From an uncultured bacterium (lineage in GTDB: Bacteria; Bipolaricaulota; Bipolaricaulia; UBA7950; UBA9294), in contig CAJVYM010000004.1 in assembly GCA_913009415.1 (NCBI GenBank), positions 1-50,858 of the forward strand: a stretch of 50,858 bases of DNA, given 5' to 3'. Positions 23,862-32,845 of the stretch are shown in pieces; position 1 is the first letter of the stretch; each line of letters opens with the position of its first letter. The notes beneath the pieces are model-generated. The model was not told where the DNA came from and ran no database searches. It saw only the letters and a program-made list of their open reading frames with translations. A program made the translations under genes and the position numbers.

Positions 23862-25079
23862 ATGAGCAAAGAGTCGTACATCGAGGCCTTGAAGGGTGGG
23901 ATCGCCAAGCTGCGCGCTGCCGGGCATGAGGTGACGCTGGTGCACCACAACGATGCCGACGGCCTCACCGCGGGAGGAATCCTGGAGACTGCACTCACGC
24001 GCGACGGATTCAAGGTAGAACGGATCGCGCTGGAGCGGATCCATCCGCCGATCGTCGAGCGGATTCACGATCGCGCCGCCGGCCACCCGGTAGTGTACAC
24101 CGACCTTGCGGGAAGAGCGGCCCCCATCATCTGTGAGCTGAACCGCGACCGCTCGTTCACCCTCATCCTCGACCATCATCCGGCCGAGGAGTCGACATCG
24201 GAGGAGGTGTTGAACCTGTCGAGCGAGCGCTTCGGCCTCTCTGGAGAGGATGAGATCTCCGCCGCCACGGCAGCGACGATCTTCGCCACCGTGCTCAACG
24301 AGAAGAACGTTGATCTTCGCTACCTCGGGGTGATCGGGGCGATCGGAGATTCGCACGATCGCAGCGGGAAGCTCATAGCCTACAATCGGGAAGCACTGCT
24401 GGATGCCGTGAAGCGCGGCGATATCAAGATCGTTTCGAAAGGAAGCGACAAAGAAGAGTACGTTCTCACCCGGTTCGGTGGGGAGATCCCGCTGACGCCG
24501 TTCTCCAAATCACTCACCATCCTCGGCGCCGCCGGGTACACCGTCGGCGGCCCGGAGGTGGGGATCCGTGCCTGCTTCGAAGGCCGAAGCGATGAGTACG
24601 ACAAGAAACTGGCGGAGCTGAGCGCACTCAAGGAAGAGCGGTTCGCAGTGCAGCTTGCCCGTCTGAAAAGTGGGAACCTGCACGTGACAAGTCACAATCA
24701 GTGGTTCATCGTTGGGGACGGCTTCTCCCCGATGGGCGTGAAGATCATCGGCGAATTCTGCATGGACATTCGCGATGAGGGATTCATGGATCCCGAAAAG
24801 TACATCGCCGGGTTCCAGGACATGCCGACCGAGATCCCTGGACTCGGGACGTTTGAGTGGGACCTTGCCAAGGTGTCGATGCGCGTTCCCACCCCACTTG
24901 GTCAGAAGATCATCGATAAGCAGATGCCCGGCCTCGACTGGCTCCTGCCGGAGGCGGCGTTGCAAGTTGATGGTACGATCGATGCCTGCCACGGTTATGC
25001 CGCCGCCGCGCTCGTGCCGCATGGGCGCGAGGAGGAATTGATCGTGCTGATGGATGAGCTAGTGGAGAAGGGACAATGA
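23862..25079 (+). CDS. DHH-family phosphoesterase
   Basis: A 405-residue protein with the DHH core: VHHNDADGLTAGG near residue 27 (first metal ligands), TDLAGRAAP around 84, and LILDHHPAEE near 103, the name-giving motif. Length and lack of an obvious OB fold resemble archaeal RecJ-like or GdpP/NrnA-like relatives more than bacterial RecJ. Two Mn ions would cleave phosphodiesters in nucleic acids, oligonucleotides or small molecules. It sits between HAD-IIA and GlpQ genes, overlapping the latter by four bases, so a small phosphodiester substrate in the same pathway is possible. I cannot settle the substrate. Confidence 0.75.
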   Translation: MSKESYIEALKGGIAKLRAAGHEVTLVHHNDADGLTAGGILETALTRDGFKVERIALERIHPPIVERIHDRAAGHPVVYTDLAGRAAPIICELNRDRSFTLILDHHPAEESTSEEVLNLSSERFGLSGEDEISAATAATIFATVLNEKNVDLRYLGVIGAIGDSHDRSGKLIAYNREALLDAVKRGDIKIVSKGSDKEEYVLTRFGGEIPLTPFSKSLTILGAAGYTVGGPEVGIRACFEGRSDEYDKKLAELSALKEERFAVQLARLKSGNLHVTSHNQWFIVGDGFSPMGVKIIGEFCMDIRDEGFMDPEKYIAGFQDMPTEIPGLGTFEWDLAKVSMRVPTPLGQKIIDKQMPGLDWLLPEAALQVDGTIDACHGYAAAALVPHGREEELIVLMDELVEKGQ

Positions 25080-26035
25080 AGAGACTAATGATGCTACTTA
25101 GTATTGGCATGGTGCTCATGATCAGTCTGGTGGGAGTGGCCCAGGGGAAGATCATCATCGGGCACCGCGGTGCAGCGGGATACCTCCCTGAGGAGACCCT
25201 TGCCGGGTATGCGTTCGGATATGCCTTGGGCGCTGACTACCTGGAGCCGGACCTGGTGCTGACCAAGGACGGGCATTTTATCTGCATGCATGACATCTAC
25301 CTGGAACCGACGACCAACGTGAAGCAGGTCTTTCCAAATCGGCATCGATCCGACGGACACTGGTATGCCGCCGATTTCACCCTGGCGGAGATCAAGACGT
25401 TGTCGGCTCATGAGCGGTGTAAGAGCGATGGCACGCCGTACTTCCCTGACCGATTCCCAGTGGGAAAGTCGCACTTTTCCGTGCCCACATTTATCGAGAT
25501 GATCGAGCTCGTGCAGGGGTTGAACAAGAGCACCGGGCGCAATGTGGGGATTTACCCTGAGCTGAAGCGCCCGGCTTGGCACGCGTCGCAGGGCCTTCCG
25601 ATGGAGAAGAAGCTGCTCGACATCCTCGACAAATACGGCTACAACAAACAGGGGGCGAGGATCTTCATCCAGTGCTTCGAGCCGGCTGCGCTGCAGAAGC
25701 TGCGTGCGTTAGGAACGAAGATTCCACTCATTCAATTGATCAGCGCCAACTGGTCGTACGCCAGCATGTGGACGAAGAGCGGCCTTGATCAGATCGCCAT
25801 TTATGCTGCTGGGATCGGGCCATCGAAGACGATCATCGAGAAGAACCCGGCATTCGTGCAGTGGGCACACGATCGGGGCCTCGTCGTTCACCCGTACGTA
25901 TTCCGGCGCGATGAACTTCCATCCAAGTATTCGAGCCTGGAACAGGAGATGAAACAGTTCTACTTCACCTACAACGTCGATGGCCTGTTCACCGACTTTG
26001 TCGATGTCGCCGCACGTGTGTTGCGGGGGCATTGA
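25076..26035 (+). CDS. glpQ: Periplasmic glycerophosphodiester phosphodiesterase
   Basis: A 319-residue secreted GDPD. Residues 1-24 are a Sec signal (MKRLMMLLSIGMVLMISLVG, cleavage near AQG). The mature start IIGHRGAAGYLPEETLAGY has the intact HRG motif, followed by DYLEPDLVLTKDG and CMHD (metal-binding and catalytic residues). A family-specific long insertion follows, as in GlpQ. It would hydrolyse glycerophosphocholine, -ethanolamine and similar compounds in the periplasm, delivering glycerol-3-phosphate to an importer. It overlaps the DHH gene by four bases and ends the first operon. Unlike UgpQ in this window, its catalytic residues look canonical. Confidence 0.92.
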   Translation: MKRLMMLLSIGMVLMISLVGVAQGKIIIGHRGAAGYLPEETLAGYAFGYALGADYLEPDLVLTKDGHFICMHDIYLEPTTNVKQVFPNRHRSDGHWYAADFTLAEIKTLSAHERCKSDGTPYFPDRFPVGKSHFSVPTFIEMIELVQGLNKSTGRNVGIYPELKRPAWHASQGLPMEKKLLDILDKYGYNKQGARIFIQCFEPAALQKLRALGTKIPLIQLISANWSYASMWTKSGLDQIAIYAAGIGPSKTIIEKNPAFVQWAHDRGLVVHPYVFRRDELPSKYSSLEQEMKQFYFTYNVDGLFTDFVDVAARVLRGH

Positions 26036-26073
26036 TGAGCGTTTTGGCTCCCAGCGTCAATAGTGCTTAGTAT

Positions 26074-26134
26074 TTGTTGCGATGGTTGCCGCTTGCTATA
26101 ATGAAGTTCGCAAGCCGATGCAGCCAATCGCAAC
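26074..26134 (+). promoter_or_regulatory. Promoter within a large inverted repeat, upstream of importer 2
   Basis: TTGTTG at 26074-26079 and TATAAT at 26097-26102 have a 17-bp spacing. The -10 lies in the loop of an inverted repeat: the left arm 26076-26096 (GTTGCGAT ... GCTTGC) pairs with the right arm 26110-26134 (GCAAGC ... ATCGCAAC). A TTTTAG follows the right arm, so the same DNA could also act as a terminator for the upstream operon. Either it is an operator around the promoter or a combined terminator and promoter. Confidence 0.55.
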
Positions 26135-26234
26135 TTTTAGTGGCTGTACTCAGGTGAGGGGGTGATGAAATAGGGCCAACGATCAGCAAGAGGGCTTTGG
26201 TGTTAGTGGTCAAGAGATCCAAAGGAGGTAACAA

Positions 26235-27533
26235 ATGAAACGTGTCCTAGTGGTTGCTCTACTGGCGGTACTGGTTCTGTCTTCGTTCGCGTTTGCGGAG
26301 AAGACGCAAATTACCTGGTGGCATGCGATGAGTGGATCCCGTCTGCCGATAGTAAATGCAATTGTAGACGGATTCAACGCAAGTCATCCAGATATTCAAC
26401 TGACAGCAATGTTCACCGGAAGCTACTCTGAAACACTGACCAAGTTCATCGCATCGTACAAGACGGGCACAGCTCCGAACCTTGTTCAGGTCTACGAAGT
26501 GGGAACACAGACCATGCTTGATAGTCAGGCGATCATCCCCGTGTACAAGGTACCGGGTATGCTGGGAGAGACATGGGATTGGGCACAGTACATCATCCCG
26601 ATTACCAACTACTACTCTACCAATGGGAACCTGTGGTCGATGCCGTTTAACTCTTCAACAGCGATGCTCTACTACAACAAGGACCTGTTTACTAAGGCAG
26701 GTTTAGATCCCAACAAGCCACCTACAACGTGGAAAGAGGTTGAGGAATACGGCCAGAAGCTCCACGATAGCGGTGTAAAGAATGTCCTCTCCTTCGGTTG
26801 GCCTGGCTGGATATTCGAGCAAATGTTTACTACCCACAACCAACTGTTTGCCAATAATAACAACGGGCGCAGTGGGCTGGCAACAAAGATGTTGTTCAAC
26901 GGCGACTTTGGTACGATGGTCCTCGGTACTTGGACGAAGCTAGCTAAAGAGGGAATCTTCCTCTATGGTGGACCGGAATACTCCGCCAACACCGCCTTTA
27001 AGTCGGGGCAGCTTGCTATGCTTCTGCAGTCAACTTCCTCCCTTTCTGGAATAGAACAGGGTTCTGAGTTCGCTGTTGGTACAAGCTTCCTCCCTCGCTT
27101 TGAGGGATACCCGATGGGCGACTCTGTCATTGGTGGCGGAAGCCTGTGGATCCGCAAAGGTCAGAGCACAAAGGAACTTAATGCCGTATGGGAGTTCTTG
27201 AAGTATCTTGCCAAGACCGATGTTGCCATCCAGTGGCATAAAGGGACAGGCTATTTCCCGACGGTGAACTCCGCAGTGAAGGCCCTTCTCGATGAGGGGT
27301 GGTTCAGCAAGGATCAGAACTATCTGACCGCTTTCTTGCAGATTCTCTCTGGGCGGCGCGATACGGCTGCGGTCAGGGGCGTACGCCTTGGGCCGTTTGT
27401 TCAGATTCGCGAGATCGAACGGACAGCGATCGAGAAGGCTGTTTCGGGAGTGATGACTCCCAAGCAGGCCTTGGACGAAGCTGCACAAAAAGCAGATCAG
27501 CTCCTCCAGGATTACGCAGCGTTAAATAGCTAA
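26235..27533 (+). CDS. ABC importer substrate-binding protein, system 2
   Basis: A 432-residue periplasmic binding protein with signal MKRVLVVALLAVLVLSSFA and cleavage after FAFA, no lipobox. The mature start QITWWHAMSGSRLPIV and the blocks FTGSYSETLTKF and LYYNKDLFTKAGLDPNKPP parallel the system 1 protein closely, and the ribosome-site/start region (AAAGGAGGTAACAAATGAAACGTGT) is practically the same in both, so the two arose by duplication. It precedes permeases and a HAD-IIA phosphatase. Likely ligands are glycerol phosphates or sugars; the two systems may divide related ligands. Confidence 0.88.
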   Translation: MKRVLVVALLAVLVLSSFAFAEKTQITWWHAMSGSRLPIVNAIVDGFNASHPDIQLTAMFTGSYSETLTKFIASYKTGTAPNLVQVYEVGTQTMLDSQAIIPVYKVPGMLGETWDWAQYIIPITNYYSTNGNLWSMPFNSSTAMLYYNKDLFTKAGLDPNKPPTTWKEVEEYGQKLHDSGVKNVLSFGWPGWIFEQMFTTHNQLFANNNNGRSGLATKMLFNGDFGTMVLGTWTKLAKEGIFLYGGPEYSANTAFKSGQLAMLLQSTSSLSGIEQGSEFAVGTSFLPRFEGYPMGDSVIGGGSLWIRKGQSTKELNAVWEFLKYLAKTDVAIQWHKGTGYFPTVNSAVKALLDEGWFSKDQNYLTAFLQILSGRRDTAAVRGVRLGPFVQIREIERTAIEKAVSGVMTPKQALDEAAQKADQLLQDYAALNS

Positions 27534-27544
27534 GGAAAAAGATC

Positions 27545-27576
27545 GTGCGGAGGCATGCCTTGCGCTGCCTCCGCAT
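27545..27576 (+). terminator. Intercistronic hairpin after binding-protein gene 2
   Basis: An 11-bp stem (GTGCGGAGGCA with TGCCTCCGCAT, final G-T pair) with a 10-base loop sits 12 bp after the binding-protein stop. No T-run follows, so it is more likely an mRNA-stabilising or processing structure than a full terminator. The same arrangement occurs after the paralogous gene at 15318. Confidence 0.55.
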
Positions 27577-27606
27577 ATTCAGATCTCCCAACTAAGGAGA
27601 AAGTTT

Positions 27607-28500
27607 ATGCAGGAAGACAGGTTCCCCGGGCATCGGTACCTGCCCTATATTCTAATTCTGCCTTCAGTGGCAATTATCGTTATATTCCTAGTAGTTCCCT
27701 TTGTTCAGAGTGTACACCAGTCTTTCTTTACCTCGACCGCTTTCGGAACGAGGACTATATTCGTTGGGCTGCGTAATTACATGCGCCTCTTTTCCTCGCC
27801 TGACTATCATAGGAGCATCGTTACTACATTGGTGTTCTCCGCTTTTGTAATCCTGATTGGTCTTTCCATGTCGCTAGCAATTGCGCACTTGTTGAATCAG
27901 AGGATCCGCGGGCGAGGATTCTATCAGATTGCCCTTATCTGGACATACGCGCTATCACCTGCTGTCGCGGGGACTATATGGGCGTTGATGTTTGCCCCAG
28001 CGACAGGGATCGTCCCATATATCGTCGCCAAGCTATTCGGAGGCTACGTTCTCAATTGGATGACAAATGGGAAATTGGCCCTGCTGATAGTGGCTGCCGC
28101 TGCCACCTGGAAGATGCTTGGATACAACATCGTCTTCTTTCTCGCAGGGTTGCAGAACGTGCCAGGAGAGTTATTGGAGGCGGCACGCGTCGATGGGGCA
28201 AGTGGGTGGTTGGCATTCTGGAGAATAACTTTCCCTATGCTCTCGCCAACGACCACTTTCCTTCTGTTTGTGAACATGCTCTACTCGTTCTTCCAGGTGT
28301 TTGGACTCATAGACATAATGACCCGTGGTGGACCAGGCGATGCGACGAATATTCTCGTGTACAAGCTGTACCGAGACGGCTTCCTCTACTTGAATTCAGG
28401 TTCAGCCTCTGCACAGTCATTCATTATTTTTATTGTTATTTCCATTGCCGCGGTCATTCAGTTGAGGGTGGCCACAAGGAAAGCCGTTTACGCTCGGTGA
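27607..28500 (+). CDS. ABC importer permease (UgpA/MalF-type), system 2
   Basis: A 297-residue six-helix permease with an EAA loop LLEAARVDGASGWLAFWRITF at about residues 190-210. AAGGAGA precedes ATG 27607. It is paralogous to the permease at 15395, retaining the same order and lengths, and pairs with the next gene. The operon again lacks an ATPase gene. Confidence 0.88.
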   Translation: MQEDRFPGHRYLPYILILPSVAIIVIFLVVPFVQSVHQSFFTSTAFGTRTIFVGLRNYMRLFSSPDYHRSIVTTLVFSAFVILIGLSMSLAIAHLLNQRIRGRGFYQIALIWTYALSPAVAGTIWALMFAPATGIVPYIVAKLFGGYVLNWMTNGKLALLIVAAAATWKMLGYNIVFFLAGLQNVPGELLEAARVDGASGWLAFWRITFPMLSPTTTFLLFVNMLYSFFQVFGLIDIMTRGGPGDATNILVYKLYRDGFLYLNSGSASAQSFIIFIVISIAAVIQLRVATRKAVYAR

Positions 28501-28511
28501 GGTGACACACA

Positions 28512-29339
28512 GTGGTTACAAGGAATAGAACTCGGATACTTATCCATTTCGCGCTCATTGCACTTGCATTGGTTATTGCCTTCCCAGTGATATACGCGCT
28601 GATCACAAGCACGCTCACCTTTCAACAGGCATATTCTTATCCCCCACGCTTGATTCCGGGCAATCAGCTATGGAACAACATCGTGAATGCTTGGCAGCGG
28701 GTGAATTTCGGGCGCCTTTTTATCAATAGCACGATTATTTCAGTGGTTGTAGCATTCGTGAAGATTGTCCTGGCGCTTCTGGCAGCGTTTGCCTACACGC
28801 ACTTCCGTTTTCGTGGGCGTTCGATACTCTTCCCGATGACGATGGTGACGCAGATGCTCCCACTTCCTGTGCGAATTCTTCCGACGTACCAGTTAATGGC
28901 CTCATTCCATTGGATCAATTCCTATTATGCGCTCATGTTCCCATACTTTGCCAGCACAACGGGCATTCTCCTGTTTCGTCAGTTCTTTATGACGGTCCCA
29001 CGCGATCTCTCCGATGCAGCACGCGTGGATGGTACGAGCCCAATGCGCTATTTCCTGCAGATTCTCGTCCCTATCTCGAAGACGAATATCGCCGCGCTGT
29101 TCGTCATTGAGTTTATATTCATGTGGAGTCAATATCTGTGGCCGTTGATTGTAACCAACACTGCGAATATGCGTGTCGTCCAGATCGGGCTCAAGATGTT
29201 GCTCGCCGGTGAGCAGAATGCTCCTCAATGGAACGTGATTATGGCAGGGACAGTTATTGCCATGCTTCCTCCACTTGTGATTCTAATTCTGTTCCGCAAG
29301 AGCTTCGCTGAAGGGATAGCAATGCACTCGGGGAAATGA
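28512..29339 (+). CDS. ABC importer permease (UgpE/MalG-type), system 2
   Basis: A 275-residue six-helix permease starting at GTG 28512, after GAGGTG at about 28499. Its EAA loop is LSDAARVDGTSPMRYFLQIL. The C-terminus (FRKSFAEGIAMHSGK) differs from system 1. The stop overlaps the start of the HAD-IIA gene (ATGA), suggesting coupled expression of uptake and phosphatase. Confidence 0.87.
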   Translation: MVTRNRTRILIHFALIALALVIAFPVIYALITSTLTFQQAYSYPPRLIPGNQLWNNIVNAWQRVNFGRLFINSTIISVVVAFVKIVLALLAAFAYTHFRFRGRSILFPMTMVTQMLPLPVRILPTYQLMASFHWINSYYALMFPYFASTTGILLFRQFFMTVPRDLSDAARVDGTSPMRYFLQILVPISKTNIAALFVIEFIFMWSQYLWPLIVTNTANMRVVQIGLKMLLAGEQNAPQWNVIMAGTVIAMLPPLVILILFRKSFAEGIAMHSGK

Positions 29340-30127
29340 GCATGATTAAAGGATATCTACTTGACTTTGATGGCACTGTCTACTTGAGCGATCACCTGAT
29401 CGACGGGGCGGCGGAGACGATCTCTACCCTGCGCTCGCGCGGTCGCAGGATCGTCTTTCTCACCAATAAGCCACTCTATTCGCGTGCCGATTATGCGGAG
29501 AAGCTGTCACATTTGGGTGTGCCCGCAAGCGAAGATGACGTGATCAACTCGTCATACGTGCTCGCCCGTTATCTCGCTGAACGTGCGCCTGGGGCGCGGG
29601 TGTATGCGATCGGCGAGCCGCCGCTGCTCGCTGAATTGGAAGGGGCCGGGTTGTCGTTGTGCGACGATCCGGAGCGAATCGAGTACGTCATCGCCGCCTT
29701 CGACCGTACCTTCAACTACGAGAAACTGAACATCGGCTTCCAGGCGATCCGGCGGGGTGCGCACTTCGTTGCGACAAATCCGGATCGTACGTGCCCCGTG
29801 GATGGAGGGGAGATACCCGATGCTGCTGGGGTGATCGCCGCACTGGAAGCGACGACGATGAAGAAGGTAGAAATAGTGGTTGGGAAGCCTTCGCCGGTGA
29901 TCGTCTCTGTGGCGATAGAGCGGTTGGGGATCCCAAGAGAGAAGTGCGCCATGGTCGGCGACCGTTTAGAGACCGATATGCGGATGGCAAGGGATGCTGG
30001 CTTCATTGGGATCCTGACGCTCTCCGGGATCACTTCGCGCAGCGATCTCGATCATTCTAACATACAACCAAATTACATAATTAATAGCATTGCCGAGCTT
30101 CGCGACCTCGATGCAAAGCTAAACTAA
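29336..30127 (+). CDS. HAD-IIA family phosphatase, copy 2
   Basis: A 263-residue NagD-like phosphatase. Motif I is LLDFDGTVYL at about residues 8-17, motif II FLTNKPLYS, GKPSPVIVS for motif III, and VGDRLETDMRMA for motif IV. It is paralogous to the protein at 23000 but shorter at the N-terminus. The start codon overlaps the permease stop. Candidates include glycerol-3-phosphate and phosphoglycolate; a futile cycle with glycerol kinase would need regulation, so another phosphate ester imported by system 2 is possible. Confidence 0.85.
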   Translation: MSMIKGYLLDFDGTVYLSDHLIDGAAETISTLRSRGRRIVFLTNKPLYSRADYAEKLSHLGVPASEDDVINSSYVLARYLAERAPGARVYAIGEPPLLAELEGAGLSLCDDPERIEYVIAAFDRTFNYEKLNIGFQAIRRGAHFVATNPDRTCPVDGGEIPDAAGVIAALEATTMKKVEIVVGKPSPVIVSVAIERLGIPREKCAMVGDRLETDMRMARDAGFIGILTLSGITSRSDLDHSNIQPNYIINSIAELRDLDAKLN

Positions 30128-30151
30128 AGGTTATTTCCAACGGAGGCATGT

Positions 30152-31258
30152 ATGGCTGATAAGACAGTACGAGTACCGGTAGAAACGATTCACCGCTTCA
30201 TGATCGACGTGTTCACCAGTCTTGGCGTACCACACGATGAAGCAAAGACCTGCGCACAGGTTCTGCTCACGTCTGACCTGCGCGGAATCGAGTCGCACGG
30301 TGTCGGGCGACTGAAGATGTACTTCGATCGCGTCAAGCAGGGAATCCTCTCCACGACGACGAAGTTTGAGATCGTCAAGGAGACGGAGACGACAGTGTTG
30401 ATCGACGGACACAACGGGATGGGACACGTCATTTCCGTGCGCGCGATGGAGATGACGATCGAAAAGGCGAGAAAGTACGGGATGGGCTCGGCTGCGGTGC
30501 GCGAGTCGACACACTTCGGGATCGACGGCTACTACCCGCTGATGGCTGTTGCGGAGGGAATGGTCGGGATGGCGTTCACCAACGCCCGCCCGTCGATGGC
30601 CCCGACGTTCGGTGTCGATCCGCTGCTCGGAACGAACCCGATCGCCTTTGGGGCACCGAGTGATGAAGAATTCCCTTTCCTGTACGATGCAGCAACTTCG
30701 ATAAGCCAACGCGGGAAGATTGAGGTCCTGGATCGAGCGGAGAAGCCGACTCCCGCCGGCTGGGTCATCGATCGCGTGGGAAAGACCGCCACAGACACCG
30801 TAGCGATCCTTGCCGGACTGAAGAAGAAGGAGAACGCGTTCGTTCCCCTAGGCGGCATCGGGGAGACGATGGGAGGTCAGAAGGGATACGACCTGGCGAC
30901 GATGGTGGAGATCCTCTCAGCATCGCTTCAAGGGGGGATGTTCCTGCGTGCCCTGAGCGGGTTCAACCCCGACGGCAGCCCGCGTCCGCATCGGCTCGGG
31001 CACTTCTTCATGGCGATCGACATCGAGCACTTCGTCCCTCTGGAGCAGTTCAAGAAAACGACCGGCGATATCCTGCGTGCCCTGCGCAACTCGACGAAGA
31101 TGCCAGGGGCTGAACGGATCTACACTGCCGGCGAGAAAGAGTGGTTGAAGGAAAAAGAGATCCGCGCTCAGGGCATCCCGATCAATCCCAACCTGCAGAA
31201 GAACCTGCTCATTATGCAGGAGGATCTTGGCCTAGATAGCTACAACTTTCCGTTCTGA
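30152..31258 (+). CDS. Ldh2/malate-lactate dehydrogenase family oxidoreductase
   Basis: A 368-residue member of the YlbC/ComC-type (Ldh2) dehydrogenases, structurally unlike Rossmann malate dehydrogenases. Conserved blocks: SDLRGIESHGVGRL near the N-terminus, STHFGIDGYYPLMA (usually SxHFG, supporting catalysis), and GTNPIAFGAP. Family enzymes oxidise malate, lactate, ureidoglycolate or sulfolactate with NAD(P). CGGAGG precedes ATG 30152. In a glycerol catabolic cluster, lactate or glycerate-type hydroxyacids are reasonable; the exact substrate is unknown. Confidence 0.85.
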   Translation: MADKTVRVPVETIHRFMIDVFTSLGVPHDEAKTCAQVLLTSDLRGIESHGVGRLKMYFDRVKQGILSTTTKFEIVKETETTVLIDGHNGMGHVISVRAMEMTIEKARKYGMGSAAVRESTHFGIDGYYPLMAVAEGMVGMAFTNARPSMAPTFGVDPLLGTNPIAFGAPSDEEFPFLYDAATSISQRGKIEVLDRAEKPTPAGWVIDRVGKTATDTVAILAGLKKKENAFVPLGGIGETMGGQKGYDLATMVEILSASLQGGMFLRALSGFNPDGSPRPHRLGHFFMAIDIEHFVPLEQFKKTTGDILRALRNSTKMPGAERIYTAGEKEWLKEKEIRAQGIPINPNLQKNLLIMQEDLGLDSYNFPF

Positions 31259-31278
31259 ACCCGTCTGCCATGCCCCTC

Positions 31279-31307
31279 TTGATTCATAGGGTGAGCTTTC
31301 GTACCAT
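31279..31307 (+). promoter_or_regulatory. Weak promoter candidate for the glpK operon
   Basis: TTGATT at 31279-31284 and TACCAT at 31302-31307 are 17 bp apart in the 99-bp gap before glpK. Just behind is a 7-bp hairpin, ATTGCTT with AAGCAAT (31306-31328). Box matches are moderate, so this is only a candidate. Confidence 0.3.
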
Positions 31308-31357
31308 TGCTTCGAAAGAAAAAGCAATCAAGCGCAAGAAAGAGATAGGGAGGCGCG

Positions 31358-32845
31358 GTGGCGGGTAAGTACATCGGAGCGATCGATCTGGGGACAACGG
31401 GGGTACGCTGTGTCATCTTTGATCGCTCCGCAAAGCCCGTGTCGAAAGCTTATCGTGAGCTTTCCCTGTCCTACCCGCAGCCGGGATGGGTCGAGCAGGA
31501 CCCGGAAGAGCTATTTCGGGCCACCCTGAGCGCCATGCGCGGCGCCATCTTTCAAAAAGCAATCCCACCCGAGGACATCGTGTCCTTCGGGATCACCAAC
31601 CAGCGGGAGACGACGATCGTCTGGGATCGCACGACAGGAGAGGCAGTTTACCCGGCGATCGTCTGGCAGGATCGGCGCACCGCGGCAGAATGCGAAAGGC
31701 TTCGCCAGGATGGCGTGGAGAATGATGTTCGTGCACGTACGGGCCTTCCGCTTGATCCATACTTCTCCGCGACCAAGCTCTCCTGGATCCTGAAGCACGT
31801 ACCGCAGGCACGGGCGCGCGCAGAGAATGGCGAAATCCTGTTTGGAACACCCGATACCTGGCTTCTATGGAAGCTGACCGGCGCGCACCTGACGGACACA
31901 TCCAACGCTTCGCGCACGCTCCTCTTTAACATTTACAAGCTGACGTGGGATGAGGATCTCGCGGGGATATTCTCCATTCCGCTGAAGTGCCTTCCGCAAG
32001 TGCAGCCGAGCCTATCGCAGTACGCCTCAATCAAGCCGGAGTTTATCGGTCGATCGGTACCAATCACTGGCATACTCGGCGATCAACAAGCAGCACTGTT
32101 TGGGCACGTCGGACTCTCTCGTGGTGCGACCAAAGTAACGTGGGGGACCGGTGCGTTCCTCCTGGCAAACACGTGCGATAAGCCGGTGGAAAGCTCCCAC
32201 CGCCTGCTGAGCACGGTCTTCTACAGTGCCGATGATTCCGTCTCTTACGGCCTGGAGGGATCGGTATTCGTCGCGGGAGCGGCGGTTCAGTGGCTACGCG
32301 ATGGGTTGGGGATCATAACTGACGTTGCGCAATCACAGGAGTTGGCAAGGAGCGTGGAATCGACGGGCGGTGTCTACTTTGTCCCCGCGCTCACCGGGCT
32401 GGGCGCACCGTACTGGGATCCGCACGCTCGCGGAACGATCGTGGGGATCACTCGCGGTACGGGGCGCGCACAGATCGTACGTGCGGCGCTTGAGGCGATC
32501 GCCTACCAGACTCACGCCCTTGTGCGAGCGCTGGAGGACGACCTCGGATACCGTCTCGATCTGCTGCACGTGGATGGGGGCGCAGCGAGAAACGATTTTC
32601 TCTGTCAGTTTCAAAGTGACATCCTCGGCACTCCGATCATTCGGCCCGCGTACCTGGAGATGACCGCTCGCGGGGCGGCGTTCGCTGCAGGGCTAGCAAG
32701 TGGCTTCTGGAGCACGCTCGATGAACTGGCAGACCTTTCGAGCTCAGAGACCCGCTTTGAGCCGGGGATGAAAAGTGCTAAACGGGGGCTCCTCGTTGCC
32801 GGTTGGCAGCGAGCCGTGGAGCGGGCAAAGGAGTGGGAAAAATGA
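31358..32845 (+). CDS. glpK: Glycerol kinase
   Basis: A 495-residue FGGY-family kinase of standard glycerol kinase length. Motifs: AIDLGTTGVRCVIFD (phosphate loop), FGITNQRETT, WQDRRT, PDTWLLWKLTG, DTSNASRTLLFN, ILGDQQAALFG with the catalytic aspartate near residue 243, and HVDGGAARNDFL for ATP. It phosphorylates glycerol to glycerol-3-phosphate. GTG 31358 follows GGGAGG. The stop overlaps the next start (ATGA), so glycerol-3-phosphate oxidation is coupled. Confidence 0.95.
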   Translation: MAGKYIGAIDLGTTGVRCVIFDRSAKPVSKAYRELSLSYPQPGWVEQDPEELFRATLSAMRGAIFQKAIPPEDIVSFGITNQRETTIVWDRTTGEAVYPAIVWQDRRTAAECERLRQDGVENDVRARTGLPLDPYFSATKLSWILKHVPQARARAENGEILFGTPDTWLLWKLTGAHLTDTSNASRTLLFNIYKLTWDEDLAGIFSIPLKCLPQVQPSLSQYASIKPEFIGRSVPITGILGDQQAALFGHVGLSRGATKVTWGTGAFLLANTCDKPVESSHRLLSTVFYSADDSVSYGLEGSVFVAGAAVQWLRDGLGIITDVAQSQELARSVESTGGVYFVPALTGLGAPYWDPHARGTIVGITRGTGRAQIVRAALEAIAYQTHALVRALEDDLGYRLDLLHVDGGAARNDFLCQFQSDILGTPIIRPAYLEMTARGAAFAAGLASGFWSTLDELADLSSSETRFEPGMKSAKRGLLVAGWQRAVERAKEWEK

